Of a stretch of 64,000 nucleotides of DNA, positions 35,803-43,874 are shown piece after piece. The stretch is taken from positions 1,736,001-1,800,000 of the forward strand of contig NZ_LR134352.1 in assembly GCF_900637185.1 (NCBI RefSeq), read 5' to 3'. Source of the DNA: Nocardia asteroides. Its GTDB lineage: Bacteria; Actinomycetota; Actinomycetes; Mycobacteriales; Mycobacteriaceae. A program made the position numbers and the translations under genes. The stretch's first letter is position 1, and every line of letters begins with the position of its first letter. Below the pieces are notes generated by a model. That model was not told the origin of the DNA. It worked only from the letters and a program-made list of their open reading frames with translations, and did no database searches.

Positions 35803-37026
35803 TTACTCGCTCTTCTTCAAGATCGCGTACTGCGCGGCGGTTCGTTCCTGCAGGATCGGGTCGACCTGCAGCGACGCGCGCGACACGGTGGCCAGCGACA
35901 TGACGACAGCGACGTAGCGGTCATACACGAGGACGCAGATGCCGTTGTAGCCACGGTTCGGGTCCGATTCCTCCAGCCGCACACATTGGGCGTCGGCGAT
36001 GCCAGGCGGTGGGGCGAGCTCGGTGTCGCTCTTGCCTCGCTTGGCGAGGACGGTCTGCAGCTTGAACGCGGACTCGACGTCGCGGGTCCGGTACACCGTG
36101 CTGTAGCGGCGGCCGATCAGGTCGACACCGGCCTCCTCGAAAGCCTTACGGGCTTCGGCGGGGTTGCGTTCGAAATGCAGAATTCCCGACGGCTCGAAGG
36201 TGCCGAAGTCTTCCTCGTGGTAGCTCATCCCGTACGGATCGCCGGACGGGGACTTGCCCGTTGCCCGCCGCATGATCCCGTCGGGGTCGAGTGGCAGATC
36301 GAGCAGGTCGTCAGGCGCGATCACCCGGTATTTGTCGAGGGCGGGAAGCTGCAGGTCGAGGGTCTTCTTGATCTTGGAGGCCAAGCCCGCGGAATCAGGT
36401 GTCTCCTGCGACATGCTGACGACGACCACGAACGGCCCGTGCGCCTGGAAGGAACTGACCGCGGAGCCGTCACCGCTCGAGCCGTTCGCCTCGGGGTAGC
36501 CCGAAATCGCGACCGGCTGGCGCGGTCGTTCGCCGGTCGTGCTCAGCTGGTACATCGCCGCCGCGGCGTTCTTGCTGTCCTGCGCGGTCGCGAAGTGCAG
36601 CACGCTCAGGTGCATGCCCCTCGTGTCACGCACGCTGCCGTTGGTCCGCGATGCGGTGACACCGGCGATGAAGTGGTTGTCGTCCACCGCCGCCTTGAAC
36701 ATCTCGGGCAGGCCGTCGTCCTTCGACATGTCCGCGCCGTCGGCGAACACCCTGGTGGTTCCCCGCTTCGACAGTTCGGGGTCGACATCGATGGACTGGA
36801 TCAAGACATCGAGCAGCCGCCTGCCCTCGATCAGTCTGACCGTTTTCGCCGTGTCGGAGTACTTCAGTTCGAAAGTGGTCGGCTCGGTGACGGCCGCACC
36901 GGTCTTGAGGGTGGCCAGGTCGACCGGAGCCATGCCAGGTTTGGCCTGGCCGGAAATGGGTGCGGCGCAACCGGAGCCGATGATCAGGACGGTGAGCAGC
37001 CCAGCCAGCCGAGCGGTGTTCTTCAT
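35803..37026 (-). CDS. DUF7373-type lipoprotein, copy 6
   Basis: 407 residues from ATG 37026, chosen for the GAGGA site 8 bases upstream; ATG 37041 overlaps the previous stop and would add 5 residues. Lipobox GSGC (Cys20), mature start AAPISGQAKPGMAPVDLATL. It shares FGTFEPSGILHFERNPAEAR and LIGRRYSTVYRTRD with copy 4. Cys pair DAQCVRL...NGICVLVYDRYVAVV and terminal AAQYAIL. High-GC, unlike copy 4. Confidence 0.87.
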   Translation of the reverse strand: MKNTARLAGLLTVLIIGSGCAAPISGQAKPGMAPVDLATLKTGAAVTEPTTFELKYSDTAKTVRLIEGRRLLDVLIQSIDVDPELSKRGTTRVFADGADMSKDDGLPEMFKAAVDDNHFIAGVTASRTNGSVRDTRGMHLSVLHFATAQDSKNAAAAMYQLSTTGERPRQPVAISGYPEANGSSGDGSAVSSFQAHGPFVVVVSMSQETPDSAGLASKIKKTLDLQLPALDKYRVIAPDDLLDLPLDPDGIMRRATGKSPSGDPYGMSYHEEDFGTFEPSGILHFERNPAEARKAFEEAGVDLIGRRYSTVYRTRDVESAFKLQTVLAKRGKSDTELAPPPGIADAQCVRLEESDPNRGYNGICVLVYDRYVAVVMSLATVSRASLQVDPILQERTAAQYAILKKSE

Positions 37027-37037
37027 CGTGGAAATCC

Positions 37038-38258
37038 TCATCGGCGCGTGAGCAGAACGTACTGCGCGGCAACCTGCTGGTGCAGATCCTGCAAGTTCTT
37101 GTTGCGAATCTGGACGGCGTACCGGTCGACCTGCAGATAGCAGATGTAGTCGGAGGTCCGCACTTCGCCGCCCGACTCGTAGGTGTTGGCTCGGCACACT
37201 GCCGCGTCGCCGAGGCCCGCAGGAGCCTGCGCGTCCTTGCTGTCCTTGTCCGGTGCCTTCCATGCGCCGAATTGGCTCTTCGCCCCGGCCTCGGTGGCGG
37301 AGCGGAAGACGACCGTGTCGCCGAAGGAGATCAGGTCGATGTCGTGCTCGGCGAAGGTGCCCAGCAGTTCGGCATCGGGGTCGGCGAACAAACTCAGCGC
37401 GCCGCGACCGGTGAAATATCCGTCGGGCTGGGCCCGCACCGGCGCCGACGGATCCGACGGCAGCGTCCGCCCGACCAGCCCGATCGGGTCCAGCGGCACC
37501 CGTTCGATCTGGTCCGACGGGGTCGGCACGAACTTGTCCAACAGCGGAATCTGCACCTCGAGCGCGCGCTCGACCTGCGCCTGCAGCGAGGGCAGGTCGG
37601 GCGCCTTGGTCTCGTCGTCGAGCTTCATGAAGATCACGTAGCGGTCGTGGACCGTCCAGGACCCGATCGAGGAGACCGACGGACGCCAGTGCGCGTAGGT
37701 CTTCGGGTACTTGGTGATCGACACCTTCTCGTTGTCGGTGTTGTAGGTGAAGTCGTCGTTCTCGAGGATCGGCGCGACCGTCTCGGCGGTCTTCGCGTCG
37801 GGGAAGATCAGGACCGAGAGGTTGAGGCTGCGGCGGGGGTTGCCGCCGGTCGGCTCGGTGGCCCAGGAGTTCAGCCAGCCCGCGACCAGGTCCTCGGCGA
37901 CCTCGTCGAAGGTGTCGTTGATGATGAGCCGGCCCAGACCCTTGCGATTCAGCACGATCTGGGTGGGCTGGACCAGCGATTCCTTGCGGTTGTCGTAGAC
38001 GTAGGCCGGGTCGATCTCGAACGGCAGCGCCACATAGTCGCCGAGACGCTGGGCTTCGTACGCGCGGCCTTGATTCAGGCTCTTGGCGTTGCCGACCGTG
38101 CGTGGCTGGGTCTGGTAGTTGCCGTAATCGAGATTCGCCGTGTCCGGTTCGATCCGGGCCGCGCTGCCCGAGACCTGCGAGCCACACCCGACCGCGAACA
38201 CGGCGACCGCCGCCAACACCGCTGAGCGCGTAATCGATGCACCACGGATGAGCCGCAC
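37038..38258 (-). CDS. DUF7373-type lipoprotein, copy 7
   Basis: 406 residues from GTG 38258, preceded by GGAGGGGGAGA. Lipobox AVGC (Cys25). Mature segment TANLDYGNYQTQPRTVGNAK followed by AQRLGDYVALPFEIDPAYVY, a third subtype also seen in copy 9. Cys pair AAVCRAN...YICYLQVDRYAVQI and terminal AAQYVLL. It is the first gene after the second array kinase in transcription order, across a 150-base gap that may hold a promoter. Confidence 0.87.
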   Translation of the reverse strand: MRLIRGASITRSAVLAAVAVFAVGCGSQVSGSAARIEPDTANLDYGNYQTQPRTVGNAKSLNQGRAYEAQRLGDYVALPFEIDPAYVYDNRKESLVQPTQIVLNRKGLGRLIINDTFDEVAEDLVAGWLNSWATEPTGGNPRRSLNLSVLIFPDAKTAETVAPILENDDFTYNTDNEKVSITKYPKTYAHWRPSVSSIGSWTVHDRYVIFMKLDDETKAPDLPSLQAQVERALEVQIPLLDKFVPTPSDQIERVPLDPIGLVGRTLPSDPSAPVRAQPDGYFTGRGALSLFADPDAELLGTFAEHDIDLISFGDTVVFRSATEAGAKSQFGAWKAPDKDSKDAQAPAGLGDAAVCRANTYESGGEVRTSDYICYLQVDRYAVQIRNKNLQDLHQQVAAQYVLLTRR

Positions 38259-38412
38259 GCTCTCCCCCTCCAACTGCCTATCCGATCCGAACATGGAGCG
38301 ACACCGTGACGTCGCAGCCCACCCCACCCCGGGATCTGGTCCGCGGGCATAGTAGCGCACCGACACCGTGCGCAACCACGCCAGACGCACGGGCGCCCGC
38401 GCGGATCACCGT

Positions 38413-39933
38413 CTACTTGATCCGGCTCTTCAGGGTGGGGAGGAGGCGGGAGAGCAGGGTTTGTTCGGAGGCGGCGGTCCAGGTGCGCAGGGAGGTGACG
38501 GTGATGGGATCGTCGATGGGGATGACGGTGGCGCGGGAGCCGGTGATCTGGAAGGGGAGGCCGAGCAGGCCGCCGCCGCCGGCCTTGGGGTCGCTGCGGA
38601 CGGCGAGGATGTAGCTGTCGTCGGCGACGTCGAGCTGCTGGGTGGAGCTGGTGACCGGGCGGGGGGAGGGTTCCTCGCCGGACTTGGTGTAGTTGAAGTT
38701 GTAGACGAAACCCAGGTCTTCGAAGAACTTGATCGGGAGGGTGCCGCCGAGGTAGGTGGCGACCTTGCTGTCGGCGTCCACGTCGACGAGCAGGATGGAC
38801 TTGCCCGCGAAGGCGGGGTTGTCCTTGCGGGCCTGTTCGAGGGGGCTCAGCGCGACCTGGCTGGTGGTGGGGCTCGGCGGCGGGGTGCCGTCGCCGCTGG
38901 AAGCCCAGATGCCGATGCCCGCCGCGACGGCGACGACGGCGACCAGGGCGCCACCGGCCAGCAGCAACTTGTTCTTCGAATTCCTCGGTGCGGCAACCGG
39001 ACTCGGTGCCGGTGCCGGTGCCTGCTGCGCCCACTGCGGAGGCGTCTGGATCGGGTAGGTCGGCGAGGTGTGGTGGCCGGTCGGGTTCGAGCCGGGGATC
39101 AGGGCCGCGGCCGCCGCGTCGGTGAACGCGCGGCAGGTGGTGAAGCGTTCGTTGGGGTTCTTCGCCATGGCGCGGGCGAAGACCTGGTCGAGGGCGGGCG
39201 GCAGGCCGGGGCGCACCTCGGTGGGGCGCGGCGGCGGCTCGTGCAGGTGGCCCATCATCACCAGGGCGGGCTGGGTCGCGGGGTAGGGGTTGCGGCCGGT
39301 GAGGAGTTTGAAGAAGGCGCAGGCCAGGCTGTAGATGTCGGCGCGGTGGTCGAGGTGGCCGCCGGAGAGCTGTTCGGGCGGGGCGTAGGCGATGGTGGCC
39401 AGGAAGCTGCCGGTCTGGGTGAGTTCGGAGGCGTCGTCGGCCGACTTGGCGACGCCGAAGTCGGTGAGCAGTACCCGCTCGTCGTCGCCGTAGGTGTCGG
39501 AGAGCAGGAAATTCGCGGGTTTCACGTCGCGGTGCAGCAGGCCGCGGTGGTGGGCGAAGTCCAGGCCCTTGCCGACCTCGGTGGTGATGCGCAGGGCCCG
39601 CAGCGGGGTCATCGCGTGCGGGTCGCGGGCGAGTTCGGCGGCGGCGTCGGTGCCTTCGACGAACTGCATGGCGATCCACAGCTGGCCGTTCTCCTCGCCG
39701 CGGTTGTAGACCGAGACGATGTTCGGGTGGTCCAGTCCGGCGGCGAGATTGGCTTCGCGCTCGAACCGGGCGCGGAACTCGGGGTCACGGCTGAGTTCGG
39801 AGCTGAGGATCTTCAGTGCGTCGGTGCGCGGCAGGCTCGGGTGCGCGGCCAGGTACACCGAACCCATGCCGCCCGCGCCCAGCTTGCGGATGATTCGGTA
39901 GCCACCGACGATGGTGCCCGGGCTCATCGCCAT
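38413..39933 (-). CDS. Receptor-type Ser/Thr protein kinase (PknB-like), array copy 2
   Basis: 506 residues. Kinase domain about 11-275 with GAGGMG, Lys41, HRDVKPANF (Asp136), DFG 158-160 and APPEQ, all intact. A Pro/Ala-rich linker (about 285-330), a membrane helix (about 336-357) and an extracytoplasmic domain of about 145 residues (FAGKSILLVDVDADSKVATY...LLGLPFQITGSRATVIPIDD) follow. That domain aligns with the kinase at 32865. The two kinases are about 60% alike by eye and appear to be a duplicated unit together with their downstream lipoprotein genes. Confidence 0.9.
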   Translation of the reverse strand: MAMSPGTIVGGYRIIRKLGAGGMGSVYLAAHPSLPRTDALKILSSELSRDPEFRARFEREANLAAGLDHPNIVSVYNRGEENGQLWIAMQFVEGTDAAAELARDPHAMTPLRALRITTEVGKGLDFAHHRGLLHRDVKPANFLLSDTYGDDERVLLTDFGVAKSADDASELTQTGSFLATIAYAPPEQLSGGHLDHRADIYSLACAFFKLLTGRNPYPATQPALVMMGHLHEPPPRPTEVRPGLPPALDQVFARAMAKNPNERFTTCRAFTDAAAAALIPGSNPTGHHTSPTYPIQTPPQWAQQAPAPAPSPVAAPRNSKNKLLLAGGALVAVVAVAAGIGIWASSGDGTPPPSPTTSQVALSPLEQARKDNPAFAGKSILLVDVDADSKVATYLGGTLPIKFFEDLGFVYNFNYTKSGEEPSPRPVTSSTQQLDVADDSYILAVRSDPKAGGGGLLGLPFQITGSRATVIPIDDPITVTSLRTWTAASEQTLLSRLLPTLKSRIK

Positions 39934-40005
39934 CTCTCACGATCTCCTGACTCGTAACTGCCTCGCCTCGGCGGGAGCATAGTGACCGCCGCGGCGGAGT
40001 TCATG

Positions 40006-41247
40006 TCAACGGCTGTTGGCGAAGACGGCGTACTGCGCCGCCGCGCGTTGCTGGGCGTCGAGGAGCTGTTCGCTGCCGACGATGCCGACGTACTGCTTGT
40101 AGGCGACCAGGCAGCTGAAGCGTTTCTTGGCTTCCAGCGGCTTGTTCTCCGCGCAGGTCGCGGCGGGGAGATTGGGTGGCGGGGCCGCCTCGGCCTTGGT
40201 CGGCCAGGGGAAGATCTTGTCGGTGACGGCGCGCGCGGCCGACTGGGGGTCGGCGGTCCGGATGCCGATCGAGCCCCAGGAGATCGCGACCTGCTCGGCG
40301 TTCATCCTGGTGAGCTGCTGGTCGATGTAGAGGCGATGGTCGGGGAGCGGGCCGCCCGCGTAATGCAGGATGCCGTGCTTGCCGGTGACCAGGAAGTAGG
40401 AGCCCTCGGGGCTGGTGAGCTTGTCGGGGTTGAGGGTGCGCATCAGCAGGTGGTCGGGGTCCCAGGGCTGGGTCATGACCTGCTCGTCGGTGAGCGGGGT
40501 GGTCCGGCCCAGCGCCTCGATCTGCTTGGTGAGGGCGGTCTCGGCGAGGGTGGTCAGCGCGGGCAGGTCCGGGGTCGCGACCGAGAGCAGGAACGAGATC
40601 ACGTACGGCCCGTGGGCGAGCACCGTACGCAGGAACGGCGAGTCCGGACGCCACTGGGAGTGGGCCGCGGGGTATTTCGGCAGCGACACCGGCTGGTTGC
40701 GGCCCTCCTGGCGGGCGAAGTCGGCGTCGTGGAAGTCCTTGGCGGCGGCGGTGGCCCGGTCGGCGTCGGGGAACTGGAAGATCATCGTGGTGGCGGTGAG
40801 CCGGTTGTCGCCCTTCTTGGACGGCCACCCGCCGCTGGTGCTGACGCTGGTGTCCTTGGCCGCGCCGCTGGAATGGAAGCCGTAGAGCATCTTGTGCTTC
40901 TCGGCGACGGCCGTGATCGCGGTCGCGTCGCCGAGCTCGGCGGGCATCAACCGGGCGTTGTCCACGTCGGCGCGGTTGCCGTAGATCATCTGCGGGTCGA
41001 TGTCGTAGGCCGTGATCGCGTAGTCGGCGATGCGCATGCCCGCCAGTTTGTACATCTCGTAGAAGGCGGGGACGGGATCGTCGTCGTGGGCGTTGGGCGG
41101 CTCGGTGGGGTAGGGGCCCACATCGAGCGCGCGGACATCGATCTCGCCGGGCACGCCGGCGCCGGGCACGGTCGCACCGCAGGCGGTGAGGACGGCGGTC
41201 AGGACGGCGGCGAGCAGCAGGGGCACGGTGCGTTTCGGCATGGTCAT
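40006..41247 (-). CDS. DUF7373-type lipoprotein, copy 8
   Basis: 413 residues from ATG 41247, which overlaps the stop of copy 9 (ATGA). Lipobox LTAC (Cys23). Mature start GATVPGAGVPGEIDVRALDV, a divergent subtype with FHSSGAAKDTSVSTSGGWPS and HGPYVISFLLSVATPDLPAL. Cys pair AATCAEN...RFSCLVAYKQYVGIV and AAQYAVF near the end. It sits upstream of the kinase at 38413 in transcription order, 72 bases away, so it may be cotranscribed with it. Confidence 0.86.
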   Translation of the reverse strand: MTMPKRTVPLLLAAVLTAVLTACGATVPGAGVPGEIDVRALDVGPYPTEPPNAHDDDPVPAFYEMYKLAGMRIADYAITAYDIDPQMIYGNRADVDNARLMPAELGDATAITAVAEKHKMLYGFHSSGAAKDTSVSTSGGWPSKKGDNRLTATTMIFQFPDADRATAAAKDFHDADFARQEGRNQPVSLPKYPAAHSQWRPDSPFLRTVLAHGPYVISFLLSVATPDLPALTTLAETALTKQIEALGRTTPLTDEQVMTQPWDPDHLLMRTLNPDKLTSPEGSYFLVTGKHGILHYAGGPLPDHRLYIDQQLTRMNAEQVAISWGSIGIRTADPQSAARAVTDKIFPWPTKAEAAPPPNLPAATCAENKPLEAKKRFSCLVAYKQYVGIVGSEQLLDAQQRAAAQYAVFANSR

Positions 41248-42449
41248 TTCGCGTTCACCAGCAGGGCGTACTGCGCGGAGATGCGCTGTTGGGCGTCGAG
41301 GAGCTGATTGGACCAGACATAGGCGGCGTAGCGGTCGTAGGACACCGCGCAGTAGAAGCGCACGGCCAGCCGTTCCCGGCCGATGTACTCCTTGCACCGG
41401 GCGAAGGGCAGGTTCTGCGGCGCTTCGGCGGCGGTGAACTTGCGGGTCAGGCCGCCGAGCTCGTCGCGCACCGCCTGCGCGGCCGCGACGTCGCGCGCAC
41501 GGTAGACATCGGAGCCGTCGCTGGCGAACAGGTCGACGCCGTTGGCCTCGATCATCGCCGCCGCGCTCTCCGGATCGGAGGTGAAGTGGCGGGCGGTGCG
41601 GCCCGCGTAGACGCCGGGCGGGTTGATCCAGGAGTCCTCGCGGGGACGGGGCGAGGTGCGGCCGAGCATGCCGTCGCGGTCGCGCTGCAGAGTCAGCAGT
41701 TTGTCGGTGGGGGTGGGGGTGAACTTCGCGACCGAGGCGACGATGGTGTCGAGGCTCTTGCGGGTCAGTTCCACCAGCGCCTGCTGGTCGACCTTCTCCA
41801 GATAGATCTTCAGGTAGTCGTAGAACCAGGTGTAGATGACGAGATGCCCGGTGGCGAACCAGGATCCGATCGACTGCTGATCGGGCTGCCAATGCGCTTT
41901 CGCCGCCGGATAACCGGGAATCTCGATCGGGCGATTGTTCGGCGCGTAGCCGAAATCGAGTTTCTCCAGTTCGATCGCGGCGGTGGCGGCCTTCTGCTCG
42001 TCGGGGAAGATCATCACGGCGTTGACCATGTCGATGCCCTTGTTGTGCGGCGCGGTCTCGGCCGAACTCACGAAACCGCCGATGAAATCCGGGGCGATCT
42101 CGGTGAACCGGTCGACGGCCATGATCTTGCCGAGCGAGGCCTCCGCGTCGATGAACACCGAGGCGATCGACGGATTGGTGTGCACGAAGCGCGGATCAAT
42201 GTCGGCAGGCGCTGGCACGAAGTCGCCGAGGCGCTCGGCCTCGATGAAGCGGGCCTGATCCATACTGGCCACGGCGCCGACCTGACGCGGCTGGGTGGCG
42301 TAGCTGCCGACGTCGAGCGTGGCCAGGTCGACGGGCGGATCAATGGCCGACGTGGTGGTGTCGGCGCCGGTGCCGCAGGCCGTCGCGGTCGTGAGCAAGG
42401 CCGCGGCCAGTACGGCGCACGCCGCTCGGGACATTCCCCGGGTCCGCAC
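41244..42449 (-). CDS. DUF7373-type lipoprotein, copy 9
   Basis: About 401 residues; GTG 42449 is chosen because GGGGAGG lies 9 bases upstream (GTG 42458 and ATG 42434 are alternatives). Lipobox ATAC. Mature LATLDVGSYATQPRQVGAVA and AERLGDFVPAPADIDPRFVH place it with copy 7. Cys pair FARCKEY...RFYCAVSYDRYAAYV and terminal SAQYALL. Translationally coupled to copy 8 through a 4-base stop/start overlap. Confidence 0.86.
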   Translation of the reverse strand: MRTRGMSRAACAVLAAALLTTATACGTGADTTTSAIDPPVDLATLDVGSYATQPRQVGAVASMDQARFIEAERLGDFVPAPADIDPRFVHTNPSIASVFIDAEASLGKIMAVDRFTEIAPDFIGGFVSSAETAPHNKGIDMVNAVMIFPDEQKAATAAIELEKLDFGYAPNNRPIEIPGYPAAKAHWQPDQQSIGSWFATGHLVIYTWFYDYLKIYLEKVDQQALVELTRKSLDTIVASVAKFTPTPTDKLLTLQRDRDGMLGRTSPRPREDSWINPPGVYAGRTARHFTSDPESAAAMIEANGVDLFASDGSDVYRARDVAAAQAVRDELGGLTRKFTAAEAPQNLPFARCKEYIGRERLAVRFYCAVSYDRYAAYVWSNQLLDAQQRISAQYALLVNAK

Positions 42450-42524
42450 GACGATCACCCTCCCCGAATCGATGGTCGGCGGAATCCTACGACACCCGGG
42501 TCGGGAAAGGGTGGGCTCGTCGGC

Positions 42525-43733
42525 TCACAAACTGTTGGCCAGCAGGGCGTACTGAGCGGATATCTTCTGCCGGACCTCGGGTTCCTGATCGGAACTCACA
42601 ATGCCCAGATACCGCTTGTACGGCACGTAGCAGCGGTATTTGTATTCCTCGTCCTTGTCGCCCTTGCTGTTGAGCCGCAGGCATTTGGCGCCGGGGATGT
42701 CGGTGGGAGCGGGCAGGGCGTCGTAGTGGCCCGCGGAGTCGATGAGGCCGGTCATCAGGGCCTGGGCGCCTGCCAGGTCGCGCACGCGGGTGACCGAGCC
42801 GCCGTCGACGAGGGCGATGGACTCGGCACCCGACGATTCGATCAGGCGCTGGCGGGCGGTCTGGTCGTCGGCGTTGTTCACCAGGTGGCTCGGGCTGTAG
42901 ACCGCGAAGGCGTGCTGGTTCGGTTCCATCTCGGCGCGGTCGGCGACCACGGCCCTGGCGAGCAGGCCTTCCGGGTCCACCGGCAGGTCGTCGAGTTTCT
43001 CGACCGGGGTGGGCGCGAACGTGCGGAGCTGGGTGAGTTCGGCGGCCAGGGTCTTGTCGACCCAGGCGGTGAGATCGGCCGAGTCGGCGCGCGGACGCTG
43101 GATGAACAGCGAGATCACGAACTGCTCGTGCGCCAGGAACGCGCCGATGGTCGGCACGTTCGGCCGCCAATGCACGTACGCCTCCGGGTATTTGGTGGAG
43201 GCGAGCTTGCGGTTCTCCGGGGAGACCGCCAGGTCGACGTCCTCGAGTTCGCGCGCCGCGAGGGTGGCCGCGGTGGCATCGGGGAAGCGGAACACCGCGG
43301 TGGTGACCGCCGTCGCGTCGGCGGCGGGTCGATTCTCGCCCGCCGGATCGGCCTGGTCGGAACCGAGCGCGGCGTAGCCGGTGACGAATTTCCGGTTCTC
43401 CAGAACGGGTTTGGAGACATGGGCGACGAAGTCGAGCGCGCCGGCCACGTCGGGTACCACGGTGCCGCCGCGTCCGTGCGACAGCGACGGATCGATCTTC
43501 ACCGCGGGCACCACCGCCGCGGACATGCGCGTGCCTTCGACGAGCGCGCCCGCCTCGCCCGCGGTGTCGGTGTAGCGGTGGCGGTCCACGGCGTAGGTGC
43601 CCGTCTCCAGCTTGCGCACATCGGGTTCGGCGGCCACCGGGCTGCCGTCGACCGCGCACCCGGTGAGAGCGGCTGCCAGCGCGGCGCAACACAGTGCCGA
43701 CGCGATCCGGATCGTGGTCGAATTGCTCATCAC
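42525..43733 (-). CDS. DUF7373-type lipoprotein, copy 10 (promoter-proximal)
   Basis: 402 residues, lipobox LTGC (Cys26). Mature start AVDGSPVAAEPDVRKLETGT and YAVDRHRYTDTAGEAGALVE is the most divergent of the array, but the C-terminal signature is kept: GAKCLRL...YRCYVPYKRYLGIV and SAQYALL. It is the first gene of the minus-strand array and is divergent from the FHA gene at 43875; their 141-base gap should hold both promoters. Confidence 0.85.
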   Translation of the reverse strand: MMSNSTTIRIASALCCAALAAALTGCAVDGSPVAAEPDVRKLETGTYAVDRHRYTDTAGEAGALVEGTRMSAAVVPAVKIDPSLSHGRGGTVVPDVAGALDFVAHVSKPVLENRKFVTGYAALGSDQADPAGENRPAADATAVTTAVFRFPDATAATLAARELEDVDLAVSPENRKLASTKYPEAYVHWRPNVPTIGAFLAHEQFVISLFIQRPRADSADLTAWVDKTLAAELTQLRTFAPTPVEKLDDLPVDPEGLLARAVVADRAEMEPNQHAFAVYSPSHLVNNADDQTARQRLIESSGAESIALVDGGSVTRVRDLAGAQALMTGLIDSAGHYDALPAPTDIPGAKCLRLNSKGDKDEEYKYRCYVPYKRYLGIVSSDQEPEVRQKISAQYALLANSL

Positions 43734-43874
43734 TGGCCCCTCGAGTTTCCTCCCGCTGTACCAGTGAAGTTACCGGAGTATCGACGCCCAGGGGGACCGA
43801 AGCGCGGGGCTTTGCCATAGTCTGGACTGCATGGCGACGACCCTGCTGCGCGGTTCCGGTGGAGGCCGATACCT

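Noticed and set aside
35803..38187. A 794-codon minus-strand frame suggesting a fusion of two lipoproteins
   Set aside because: Residues upstream of the signal peptide at 37026 are compositionally biased shadow of the lipoprotein gene at 37038-38258, which has its own lipobox and family motifs.
40006..41892. A 628-codon extended frame covering copy 8 of the lipoproteins
   Set aside because: The extension overlaps copy 9 in another frame; the lipobox and the ATGA overlap fix the start at 41247.
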